This document shows, piece after piece, positions 24,600 to 35,432 of a stretch of DNA of 64,000 nt. This DNA is from Dastarcus helophoroides. Taxonomy: Eukaryota > Arthropoda > Insecta > Coleoptera > Bothrideridae. Every line of letters starts with the position of its first letter. Position 1 is the stretch's first letter. The stretch is from NCBI GenBank assembly GCA_028583605.1, contig CM053328.1, positions 7,402,836 through 7,466,835 of the forward strand, given 5' to 3'. Under the pieces are notes generated by a model that saw nothing but the letters and a program-made list of their open reading frames with translations, was not told where the DNA came from and did not search any database. Made by a program: the position numbers and the translations under genes.

Positions 24600-25765
24600 C
24601 AAGGGGAAATCAAATATCAACAGGAATTTGTTTTTAAAAATGTATTGGTACAAGATACATATATGAAATTTATTAACTATTTTTCTACATAATCTCTTGA
24701 TTTTGTTATGCATTTTTCCCAATTGATTGACAGTTTTTTAATGTCATCATAAAAAGAAGGGAGGCGTGTTTGCAGCCAATTGTGCACAAATGTCCCAACA
24801 GCTGCATCATCATGGAATCGCTCACCTCCTAGAGCTTCTTTCAGTTACCCAAATCGCATGGTGATAAGTCGGTACTATAAGGAGGGTGTTCTAATGTTGT
24901 CCAATGCATTTCCTCTAATTTTTGATGTGTCACATTGGCTGAGTGGGGGCAAACATTGTCGTGAAGCAAAATCAGATTTCTGACCGAAAATTCACGCTTC
25001 TTCCGCCGATATGCACGTTTTGCTTCATCCAATAGCTGACAGTAGTAGGCAGCATTAATCGTACGACGTTCATGAAGAAAATCAACGTGCACAACTCCTT
25101 TAAATTCCCAAAACACTAACGCAAGAACCTTTCCAGATGAAAGGTGACTTTTTGCCTTGACGGGTTCTTCTCCACTCCATACTTGCTTGTTTAGATTCAG
25201 GGGTGTAATGGTCGACCCAAATCTCATCACACGTAACGATATGTTGCACAAAACCACCACCTTCACGTTGAAAACGTCCAAGATGGCGCTGACAAATCTC
25301 TAGACGTTGTTGTTCCTGTTCTTTAGTCAAAAGACTAGATACCCACCTGACAGTGGTCACCCAAGACAAGACCAGTTACTGTCGCAAGAACCTTTCCAGC
25401 TGAGAGGTGAGTTTTTGCCTTGACGTGTGCACCTTCCCTCTTTCTTCTCCACTCCATGCTTGCTTGTTTAGATTCAGGGGTGTAATGGTAGACCCCAAGT
25501 CTCATCGCATGTAACGATACGTTGCAAAAGACCATCACCTTCATATTGAAAACGTCCAAGATGGCGCTGACAATCTCCAGACGTTGTTGTTTCTGTTCTT
25601 CAGTCAAAAGGCTCGATACCCAACTGGTAGTGATCGCCCAAGACAAGACCAGTTACTGTCGCAAGAACCTTTCCAATTGAGAGGCGAGTTTTTTCCTTGA
25701 CGAGTGCACCTTCCCCCTTTCTTCTCCACTCTATGCTTCCTGATTTAGATTCAGGGGTGTAATCA
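24600..25765 (-). pseudogene. DD34D mariner relic with tandemly repeated coding block
   Basis: The left end CAAGGGGAAATCAAATAT, preceded by TA at 24598-24599, is the mariner TIR at the 3' side of the gene. Upstream on minus comes the transposase C-terminus (a DYVEK-type ending before the stop near 24684). Further up are LLHDNVCPHSA and HPPYSTDLSPCD; 34 residues separate the last two catalytic aspartates, so DD34D. The block around the first catalytic Asp (IVTCDEIWVDHYTPESK) occurs three times in tandem derivatives. The 5' half and second TIR are lost at about 25765, where a different repeat begins. Frameshifts make it non-functional. Confidence 0.85.
25090..25765. repeat. Tandem repeat of a mariner coding segment, 277-bp period
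   Basis: CCAAGACAAGACCAGTTACT starts at 25361 and again at 25638. The flanking AAGAACCTTTCCAG...GTGTAATGGT segment recurs at about 25130-25210, 25390-25480 and 25660-25765. The copies differ slightly, so they are not an assembly echo of one read. Confidence 0.8.
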
Positions 25766-25810
25766 TAGGCATAGCTAGAATAGGACAGGGTAGGGCACTT
25801 GTCCCCCTTT
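25766..25810. repeat. Head of repeat family B (GAATAGGACAGGGTAGG)
   Basis: ATAGGCATAGCTAGAATAGG then ACAGGGTAGGGCACTTGTCC abuts the broken mariner. A related head lies at 58186-58230 and in both places T-rich filler follows directly. It may be the terminus of an element whose body is the filler. Confidence 0.55.
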
Positions 25811-27715
25811 GGCTCATACATTCAACTGAGGAGACTTTTTGTAAAATTCGTTCCTTCTTTGAGATATCAAAATTTCGTTTACTTCTCAAAATTTGCCTTT
25901 TTCTAATTTTGACTTTATTCCTAAAATTCTAGTTTTTTTTTAAATTATCATTTTTTAATAAATTTAACCAACTTCAACTCTTTTCTTACAATGTCTATCT
26001 TTTTTGTAGAGATTTTGACCGCATTTCTATTTTGCAACATTTTTCAAGATTTCTGCTTACTCTCATAATGTCGACTGTTTTCCAAAATCAGCTTTCTCTA
26101 AATTTCGACTAGATATTCAAAATTGGTTCTTTTTTTGATGATTTCGACGTTTTTGGTAAAATTTTTCTTTTTGAAATTTCCACTTTACTCACTCGCTAAT
26201 ATTGACTTTCTTGGGGAAATTAATTTTGTTTTCGAATTTCAAGTTTATTGTCGAAACTTCGAAGTTTTCTTGAAATTTCAACTGTGTTTAAAATATGTCT
26301 TCTTTATTAAATTTTGCAATATTTTTCTCAAAAATCTGCTTTGATTGAACATTTTCACACGTTTTTCATTGGACTTTTTTGAAATTTCGACTAAAATATC
26401 TCTTTTTTTCAAAACTGACACTTTTTTCTCAAAATTCTGGCCCACCTCTGGCTCATACATTCAACTGAGGAGACTTTTTGTAAAATTCGTTTCTTCTTTG
26501 AGATATCAAAATTTCGATTTATTTCTCAAAATTCGCCTTTTTCTAATTTAGACTTTGTTCCTAAAATTCTAGTTTTTTTTATTATCATCATTTTTTAATA
26601 AATTTAATGAACTTCAACTCTTTTCTTACAATGTCTATCTTTTTTTGTGGAGATTTTGACCGTATTTCTATTTCGCAACATTTTTCAAAATTTCTGCTTA
26701 CTCTCATAATGTCGACTTTTTTACAAAATCAGCTTTCTTTAAATTTCGACTAGATATTCAAAATTGGTTATTTTTTTAAAGATTTCGACGTTTTTGGTAA
26801 AATTTTTCTTTTTGAAATTTCCACTTTACTCTCTAATATTGACTTTCTTGTGGAAATTAATTTTGTTTTCGAATTTCAAGCTTATTGCCGAATCTTCGAA
26901 GTTTTCTTGAAATTTCAACTGTGTTTAAAATATGTCTTTTTTATTAAATTTTGCAACATTTTTCTCAAAAATCTGCTTTGACTGAACATTTTTATACGTT
27001 TTTCATTGGACTTTTTTGAAATTTCCACTAAAATATCTCTTTTTTTTAAACTGACACTTTGTTCTCAAAATTCTGGCCCACATCTGGCTCATACATTCAA
27101 ATGAGAAGACCTTTTGTAAAATTCGTTTCTTCTTTGAGATATCAAAATTTCGATTTATTTCTCAAAATTCGCCTTTTTCTAATTTTGACTTTGTTCCATA
27201 AATTCTAGTTTTTTTTAATTATCATCACTTTTTAATAAATTTAATGAACTTCAACTCTTTTATTACAGTATCTATCTTTTTTTTGACATTTTGACCGTAT
27301 TTCTATTTCGCAACATTTTTCAATATTTCTGCTTACTCTCATAATGTCGACTTTTTTCCAAAAATCAGCTTCCTCTAAATTTCGACTAGATATTCAAAAT
27401 TGGTTCCCTTTTTAAAGATTTCGACGTTTCTGGTAAAATTTTTCTTTTTGAAATTTCCACTTTACTCCCTAATATTGACTTTCTTGGGAAAATTAATTTT
27501 GTTTTCGAATTTCAAGTTTATTGTCGAAACTTCGAAGTTTTCTTGAAGTTTCAACTGTTTTTAAAATATGTCTTATTTTTTAAATTTTGCAATATTTTTC
27601 TCTAAAATTTGCTTTGATTAAACATTTTTACACGCTTTTTCATCGGACTTTTTTGAAATTTCGACTAAACTATATCTTTTTTTCAAAACTGACACTTTTT
27701 TCTCAAAATTCGTAT
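25811..27715. repeat. 637-bp macro-repeat, three tandem units
   Basis: GGCTCATACATTCAACTGAG (third copy with small changes) starts at 25811, 26450 and 27086, giving periods of 639 and 636 bases. The interior is T-rich filler. Parallel landmarks, such as AACTTCAACTCTTTT and TTCATTGGACTTTTTTG, recur in each unit at the same offset. Confidence 0.85.
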
Positions 27716-30640
27716 TTTTTTTGTTTTTAAGACGAATTTATTCCTAAAATTGGATTTCTTTTATCAGAATTCGACTTTCTTGAAATTTCGAATTTTTATC
27801 TCAAAATTAATCGTTTTATTTTCCGAATATTTCGAATTTTCTTTAAATTTTGGTTTTCTATATATTTCGGTTTATTTATCAAGATTTACCTTTTTCCTCA
27901 AAATTTGATCGATCTTTTGATAAACTAAAAATATTTATGTGGAAATTTTGTTGATGATTTTTTTGAAAATTTTGTAAATTTTTTAAGACAAACAATCCGA
28001 GAAAATTCTTCCTGGAATTGTCTATAACTGAAATTCAACTTTCTGAAAATTACAACTTTTTTCCCAAAATTTCGAAGTTTATCTCAATATTGGACATTTT
28101 CTGACTTAGGGTGATGGACTGATTAGGACGCAAGTCTGCTTCTGATTCAAGCAGTCAAGGAAAAATTGAAAAATTTCATTTTTTTCGAAATTCGTTCTTT
28201 TTCAAAAATTTCGATAAAATTTAACTTTCTGAAAAATTTCGAGTGTTTATTATATTTCGACCATTTTCTCAAAATGTCGATCCTTTAATCAAAATCTCGA
28301 ATTTTTTTTTTTAATTCATTTTTGTTTTTAAAGAGGAAAAAATTTGAAATTTCCAGAAAAAACACGAATTTGAAAAATCAAAATTTCTGTATTTTTCTCG
28401 AAATCCATGTTTTTTTGAAAATTTCAAATTTATTCCGAAATTCAATCCTGTATGCTCCCGGAAATCTGAATATTGTTCCTCTAAATTTGTCTTTTTCTTA
28501 AAATTTTCACTTTTTTTCACGATTCGTCTTTTTTTTTCACAAACGACTATTCCCAAAATTGTACCTTTTTCTTAAAATTTGACTTTTTTCGGAACATTTC
28601 GATCTTTTGTTTCATGTGGTAGTTTTAGAAATTTCGACTGTTTCTCCGGGATTTCATTTTTTTCATCAACGTCGGAAAATTTTGATCGTTTAGACTTTGA
28701 TTTATCAGAAATTTTGACTGGTTTCTTTAAGTTCGCGTTTTGCTGAATATTTTTATCTTAGTCTAAAAATTCAATATTTCCGGAAATTACGACTTTTTAA
28801 AATCAGTTTGAATTCGTTTTTTTCGAAATTTCTGCTTTATTCTCAAAATTCTACTTTTTAGACTCTTCTCTCAAAAATCATTGAATTTTTGTTAAAATTC
28901 TGCCATTTTTTTTAATATTCGTCTTTTTTTTATTTCGACTTTTTTGAATTTGACCCCAGAAATTTCAACTTCATTTTTCGCTTTATTTTCGAAATCTCGA
29001 CATTAATTTTAAAATCAATTAAGATTTAGTTTCTGGAAATGTCGACTTTTTTTCTCGAAATTGACTCTTCCTTGAAATTTAGTTTTTCTGAAATTCGTCT
29101 GCTTTCTCAAAATTAGATTGGCATGTTATCAAAAATTAATAATGTTGAGAAAAATATTTTCGGTAATTTCAAGAAAACGATTTCTTGCACATTAAATTTC
29201 ATTATTGAAATTTAGATATTATTTCAAAATTAGAATGAAGAAGCAAAAATTTTGAGCAAAATGTTTTTGAAAATTCCAAATTTTTTCGCAATGTTCGACT
29301 TTTGGAAATATTTTGACATTTTTGGAATTTTCAACATTTTTGCGAAAAGTAGAAAGGTAGACTTTGTGTTCCAAATTTGGTTTTCTAAATAAATCGACTT
29401 TCCCAAAATTGGGTTTTTGATCGAAATTAGTCGCTTTAAAAATTACGACTTTATTTTTAAAAAATCTGCTTTTTCTCTCAAAATTGAGCTTTATTATAAA
29501 CTTTGAAATCTCTTATAGAAATTCTTATAGAAATTTCGACCTTTTTTTTAATTTTTCGAAGATATTTTACAAATATCATTATTTTTTTTTCAAAATCCAT
29601 ATTTTTATATTCAGTTTTTTCTGAATTTTTATTTTTCTTTTTTAAATTTCCGAAAATTTCATGTTTTTCAAAATGTGTCTTACTCTCGAAATTTTAACTT
29701 GTACTTCAATATGCGATGTTTCTAGGAGGATTTCCACTAATGGTGAAAAATTTTCTCAAAATTTCATCTTTTTCAGAAAGTTGCTTTTTTCAAAAAATTC
29801 GACCTTCGTAAAAATATTTTTTTCAAATTTTCAACTTTTTTGAGATTTTTCGAAAGGTTAGTTTTTTATTTTAAATACGATTTTTTTAACAATCCAAGTT
29901 TTTCCCAAAATTATTTTTTTTTCTCGAAATTCGTCTTTTTCGAAATTATTCTTAAATACTCTACGTTTGCCCCCAAAGCTTCCTTTTGGAAATTTTGACT
30001 TTTCTTCAAGAAATTTTCACCTTTTTTGTGACATTTCGGCGATATTTTTCAAAAGTCGTTTTTTTTCGAAATTTATTGTTTTAATATCCGAATTATTGTA
30101 AAAAGGTCTTTATTTTTAAATGTAATTTTCCGAAAATTTATTGTTTCTCAAAATGTGTCTTAATCTCGAAATGTTGACAAAATACTATGTTTCTCAAAAT
30201 GGCTACTCACAATGGAACAGTTTCTCAAAATTTCGACTTTTTTTTCAAATTTCTTTACTTTCCCAAAAGTGGATTGACATTTTAATGAAAATCTAAATAT
30301 TCTGAGAATAACGTTTTTGGGAAATTCGAAAAAAGATTTGTTATGATTTTCAAGATTAGGACAAAAACTGAAATAAAGTAAAAATTCTGAGTAAAATATT
30401 TTTGGAGGCTGATTTTTTTTCTCTAAATTTGACTTACAATTACTCTGGTAATTGTCACTTTTTTCACAAAATTCGACTTTTTAAAATTTCGATTTATTTT
30501 TATTCGAAATTTCGACAGTTTTCAAAATTTTGGAAAAGATTCGGTTTTTATTTTAAATTCAATTTTCTGACTGTTTTCCCAAAGTTTATCTATATTTTCA
30601 AATTTCGAATTTAATCTGAAAATTCGATCCTTTAATTCAT
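27716..30640. repeat. T-rich filler continuing from the macro-repeat
   Basis: Degenerate AAATTTCGACTTTTT words. The part near 27880-28180 resembles 58560-58830 and, inverted, 43880-44060; all contain a version of GACATTTTCTGACT(T/C)AGGGT. The part from 29055 on is one copy of a longer duplication. Confidence 0.75.
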
Positions 30641-30705
30641 GTAGTTAAGTGTAAATGTGCATATTTAGCCGGCGTTTTCCGGTTTTCTTTTTTTAAAAAA
30701 AATTG

Positions 30706-30765
30706 AAATACAGAACTTGTCCCCTGAAACCAAGAAAGATTAAAAAACACAACAAACGCTGCTCT
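30706..30765. repeat. Hairpin repeat A, half copy
   Basis: TTGAAATACAGAACTTGTCC followed by CCTGAAACC and GATTAAAAAACACAACAAA, then a short Penelope pLTR fragment (CTACAGGATATACTTCTTCC). Confidence 0.7.
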
Positions 30766-30995
30766 ACAGGATATACTTCTTCCGGGATTGGACCGTGTCC
30801 AGTTTGAAATCAAATTATAGAAAAAGAAAGGAAATCTTGTCAACATTTAAAATTTTATAAAATTTTTAAAAAATCCTAAGGTAAAAGCATTGGTAATGGG
30901 CATTGCTCCGGTAGTGGGCACTTTTAACTTTGAAAGATTATAGTACAGGATATACTTTCTTCTGGGATTGGACCGTATCAAAGAACTACTAAAAG

Positions 30996-31042
30996 TGTTT
31001 CGACGTTTCGCCCACCATCGTAGGGGGCTTCTTCAGGAACAA
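30996..31042 (-). ncRNA. Type I hammerhead ribozyme motif, copy 1
   Basis: On minus, in order: stem I strand GTTC, core CTGAAGA (fits CUGANGA), stem II GCCC...GGGC around an 11-base loop, core GAAA, a minimal 2-bp stem III (ACGT), and the GTC cleavage triplet ending at 31002. The second stem I strand reads GAAAC here, one base longer than GAAC in copy 3. Hammerheads with such short stem III are established features of Penelope-like element pLTRs and are thought to work best as dimers. Confidence 0.8.
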
Positions 31043-31114
31043 AGAAAAGAAAAATAAATAAAAAGAGAAATATAAGGAAATATGCAAAAATGAAAAGGCC
31101 AATTTCAAAACATC

Positions 31115-31352
31115 AGAGCACGGTAACTCAGTATGTCCACCATACCAGAGGCGAAACTCTTCTGAATTGAAAATTGGTACAAAGAATAAGAAAGTTTAGA
31201 CAGAAGAGCACGGTAACTCAGTATGTCCACCATACCATAGGCGAAACTCTTCTGAATTGAAAATTAGTACAAAGAATAAGAAAGTTTACACAGAAGAGCA
31301 CGGTAACTCAGTATGTCCACCATACCAGAGGCGCAACTCTTCTGAGAGGAAA
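31115..31352. repeat. 90-bp tandem repeat in PLE1 3' region
   Basis: AGAGCACGGTAACTCAGTAT starts at 31115, 31205 and 31295, a constant 90-base period, with the third unit partial. The same array recurs at 44449-44661. Confidence 0.9.
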
Positions 31353-31559
31353 GAAAGAAAGGGAAACTTTATATACCATTCGTTTGTGCGATCACTCTCG
31401 AAGATTTCCGATGGTTGGTTTCTAAATGGAGGAAAGCATGTAACCGTCATCTCTGTTGGGGTTTTTGAGAAATTTTTGGATTTCAATGGCCTCGCGTATC
31501 TTCCTATTATAGTAATTGGGAATAATGGATATAATTAAAATATTATTAAAGATAATCTG

Positions 31560-33290
31560 ATGTCCGTTCTCATGTTGATGTTCCGCAATGGCTGACTGCA
31601 AAATAAACCAGACCTAAGACATCTTTGATGCTCGGATATTCGCGTCTTAATGATCGCCCCGCTTCTCCGATGTACACTGAATCACAAGAACAAGGAACCC
31701 AGTACACACCATTAGAACAAAAGGATGAAATTTTATGTTTGGGAGATGGGAGGAACTGTTGGATCTTTGAGGATGATGAAAAAATGGGTTTAATGTTGTG
31801 TTTTCTCAATAATTTTCCGATTTGATCTGTTACTCCGTGAACATATGGAAGAAAGGCTTTAGAAGAAATTATTGAATTTTGTGAAGGACGAGGGGTAGGG
31901 TGAAGATGTCGTTTAATGACATTTTCAATGTCATGCGATTTGTAGCCATTGTTGTGGAGGTTGAAACGAATTTAGTTCAACTCGTCTGAAAGATTTATCG
32001 GTTATGAAATTGCTACAGCTCGTGAAACCAGTGAATTTATGACAGAACGTTATTGAGACTGGGTGATGATGGAACTCTTCATGCAAATAACGATTAGTAT
32101 GGGTGGGTTTTCGATAAACGGAATGAGAAACGCGACCGTTTGGTAAACGGGTGACCAGTACGTCAAGAAAAGAAGAAAACCGTTGTTTTAGATTCTCCAT
32201 AGTGAAGTTAATGGAAGAATGTTAACTGTTAAGGTGTTCCAAAAATAAATTTAGTGAATCCTTGCCATGTGGCCATACAATAAATGTGTCATCTACATAA
32301 CGAAACCAAACCTTGGGTTTTAAATCCGCAGTTTCCAACGCAGTGCTTTCAAAAGATTCCATGAAAATATTTGCTACGACTGGGATAAGGGGGAACCCAT
32401 TGGGGTGCCAGAGACTTGTTTATAGAAGCTGCTATTAAAAAAGAAATAAGTCGATGTGAGGCACATTTTAGTTAAATCAGCTAGAGAATCTGCATTCTCT
32501 TTGCCTGAAAGTAATTGACGAATTATCGTCATGGAGTCTGAAACTGGAACATTAGTGAATAGTGAAGGGACGTCAAAACTTACCAGGAAGTCGTTGGGGT
32601 CTAGGGCTAATTAGGACAACAATTCGTCAAAGTGTTTAGGATTTAGGACGTATGATGATGTATTTTTGGTATATGACTTGAGGATGTTAGATAAATATTT
32701 CGAGACATTGTAGGTAGGTGAATTTATCGTGCTGACAATGTGCCTAAAAGGAATATTGGGTTTGTGAATTTTGGGGAGACCATAAAGACGAGGTGGTTTG
32801 GATTCTCTCGTAACAAGATGTCTGAGAGTGTCTGCGGACAAATTTGAGGATTTTACCTTGGACTTGAGTTCGCGTACAGTTTTGCTTGTTGGGTCCCGAG
32901 GAAGAGGAATGTAGGATCCGTCATTCAACAGAGGGTTAATTTTGGATACATACTCGGAATTATCCAAGATGAGAGTTGCATTACCTTTATCAGCCGAGAG
33001 AATAGTGATTGAAGAATCTATTTATAGGGTTTTTAGGGCACATCTTTCTTCTCTAGAAATTTTGGACTTTGTTGGTTTGGCATGTTTTAGTATTTTTGTA
33101 GTTTGAAAACGAATGGGAACTGCTGCCTCCTTGGGGAGAGTTCTGATGGAAGACTCTACTGCACTAATTGTTTCCTCAGTTGGAATTTTTCTTGGGGGGG
33201 GGTGCAGCAAAATTCAGTTCTTTAGATAAGATGGTATGTTCGTTATCCGACAGTGGACGGGAAGACAAATTGACCACCGTTTTTGAGACT
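31560..33290 (-). pseudogene. PLE1 reverse transcriptase and GIY-YIG protein, broken
   Basis: Pieces on minus, N to C: NLSSRPLSDNEHTILSK near 33270; SITILSADKGNATLILD near 33000; RLYGLPKIHKPNIPFRHIVS near 32770; motif A FLVSFDVPSLFTNVPV near 32570; GTPMGSPL near 32420; catalytic VWFRYVDDTFIVWP near 32300; FLDVLVTRLPNG and SVYRKPTHTNRYLH near 32120. The endonuclease GVYWVPCSCDSVYIGEAGRS follows near 31690. In-frame stops occur near 33020 and 32612, and frameshifts near 33195 (G run), 32400 and 31650. The catalytic YVDD and the GIY-YIG core survive. Inactive as a coding unit. Confidence 0.85.
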
Positions 33291-33334
33291 AAACTATAAA
33301 TTTTAGTTACATACTTTATATACTTTATTTCTGT

Positions 33335-33396
33335 ATTTCAATTTTTGAAGACAACTAAGGACCAGTCCGTTCCGCCAAATTCTTTTATTTAATTAA
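33335..33396. repeat. Hairpin repeat A, half copy
   Basis: CTGTATTTCAATTTTTGAAG followed by GGACCAGTCCGTTCCGCC at the 5' side of PLE1, in inverted orientation relative to the half copy at 30706. Confidence 0.65.
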
Positions 33397-33424
33397 TTTC
33401 TTACAATAATTGTTGCCCCTTCCT

Positions 33425-33473
33425 GCCTACGCCCATGTCACTCCATCTTGTTTAAATTCAGGAGTGTAATGAT
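33425..33473 (-). pseudogene. Mariner relic 2, 3' fragment left of the hAT
   Basis: On minus this reads on from the codons at 38643-38650: TPEF then KQDGVTW. It is separated from the rest of the gene by the 5.2-kb hAT 33474-38642. The remaining 3' part is missing at the junction with PLE1. Confidence 0.75.
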
Positions 33474-33710
33474 CAGTGGCGGTTGGCGTATAGGCACTGT
33501 GGAACTGCAGCACCCGCAAATTCTCTTAAGAGTTTTTTCTTAAAATTTTCTGAACACTTTTTATTTCACAATTTTTTGCAGACATTTTTAATTTTCTCTG
33601 ATTTCTATTAACAGAAATTTTATTTTTCTTGCACGAAGTTACGACATTTAAAAACCTATTTTATTTTTAATTTCGATCAAAATCACATTTTCAAAAACTA
33701 ATTTTTGTAA

Positions 33711-35400
33711 AAGAAGACCCAGAAGACCAGAAGACTTGAAGACTGGAAGACTAGAAGACTAGAAGACTAGAAGACTAGAGACTAGAAGACGAGAAGACTA
33801 GAAGACTAGAAGACTAGGAATATTAAGAAGACTACCAAGACCGACTAAGACTATAGAAGACTACAAGACGACAAGACTAGAAGACTAGAAGGACTAGAAG
33901 GACCTAGAAGACTAGAAGACTAGTAAGACTTAGAAGACTAGAAGACTAGAAGGACTAGAAGACTAGAAGACCTAGAAGATTAGAAGACTATAAGACTAGA
34001 ATATTAGAAGACTGCCAGACGATAAGGACGTAGAAAGACTACAAGACGACCAAGACTAGAAGACTAGAAGACTAGAGGACTAAAAGACTAGAAGACTAGA
34101 AGCATAGAAGACTAGAAGACTAGAAGACTAGAAAGACTAGAAGATTAGACAAGATCTAGAGAAGACTAGAGGACTAGGAAATATTCAGAAGAACTACAGA
34201 CGAATAAGACTAGAAGACTACAAGACGACAAGTACACTAGAAGACTAGAAGACTAGACTAGAGACTAGACTAGAAGACTAGAAGACCTAGAAGACTAGAA
34301 GACTAGAAGACTAGAAGACTAGAAGACTAGAAGATTAGAGACTAGAAGACTAGAAGGACTAGAAGACTTAGACTAGAGACTAGAAGACTAGAGGACTAGA
34401 AGCCTAGATCTAGAGGACTTAGAAGGACTATCAGACTAGAAGACTAGAAGACTAGAAGACTAGAGACTAGATACTAGAAGACTAGAGACTAGAAGACTAT
34501 AGACTCGAAGGACTAGAAGACTAGAAGACTAGAAGACTAGAAGACAGAAGACAGAGACAAGACAGAAGACAAGAAGACTAGAAGACCAGAAGACCAAAGA
34601 AGAACAGAAGAAGACAAGACTAGAAACAGAACAAGACTAGAAGACAAGAAGAAACAGAAGACAGACAGAACAGAAGACAGAAAGACCAGAAGACAGAAGA
34701 CAGAAGACTAGAAGACAAGACAGAACTAGAGACCAGAAGACAGAAGACAGAAGACAAAGCAAAGACCAGAAGACCAGAAGACCAGAAGACCAGAGAACCA
34801 GAAGACAGAAGAAGAAGACTGAAAACAGAAGACAGAAGACAGAAGACCAGAAGACAGAAGACAGAAGACTAGAAGACAAGAAAGACAGAAGACCAGAAGA
34901 CTAGAACGAAGATAGAAGACCAGAAACCAGAAGACCAGAAGACTAGAAGACGAGAAGACAGAAGAACAGAAACAGAAGACCGAAGACAAAGACCAAAGAC
35001 AGAGACAAGACTAGAAGACTAGAAGACAGAAGACAGAAGACAGAAGACTAGAAGATAGAATAGACTAGAAACAAAGAAGAAAAGAAGAAAACAGAACCAG
35101 AAGACAGAAGACCAAAGACCAGAAGACCAGAAGACAGAAGACCCAGAAGACCAGAAGACCAGAAGACCAAAGACAGAAGACAGAAGACCAGAAGACAGAA
35201 GAAGAACAGAAGAAAGAAGAAAAGAAGACTAGAAGACAGAAGCCGAGACAGAAACAGACTGAACTAGAAGACCAGGACAGAAACAGAAGAAAACCAGAAG
35301 ACAGAGACTAGAGACAAAGACAGAAGACAGAAGACAGAAACCAAAGACAGAAGACCAGAAGACCAGAAGACAGAAACCAGAACAAAGACCAGAAGAAAGA

Positions 35401-35432
<32 letters not shown>

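Larger units (their letters stand above)
29055..31865. repeat. Segmental duplication, copy 1
   Basis: This matches 44662-46811, then resumes at 49785-49846 and 54073 to about 54600, after removal of two later insertions. The sampled filler part (29060-29260 against 44665-44865) shows only isolated differences. It spans T-rich filler, a hairpin-A half, pLTR pieces and the 3' part of a Penelope-like element. Confidence 0.8.
30950..33300 (-). mobile_element. Penelope-like element (PLE1), degenerate
   Basis: On minus: N-terminal linker and RT (33290 to about 32000), GIY-YIG endonuclease (about 31810-31560), then a 3' pLTR region with 90-bp tandem units (31115-31352) and a hammerhead ribozyme (30996-31042). 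RT plus GIY-YIG plus hammerhead is the diagnostic set for endonuclease-positive PLEs. A hairpin-A half copy lies just beyond each side. Confidence 0.85.

Noticed and set aside
31115..31352. CRISPR-like array
   Set aside because: These are 90-bp head-to-tail units without unique spacers, in a eukaryotic PLE.
30953..33300. Endogenous retrovirus or LTR element from the RT motifs
   Set aside because: The RT is Penelope type with a GIY-YIG endonuclease; there is no gag, protease, integrase or envelope-like sequence.
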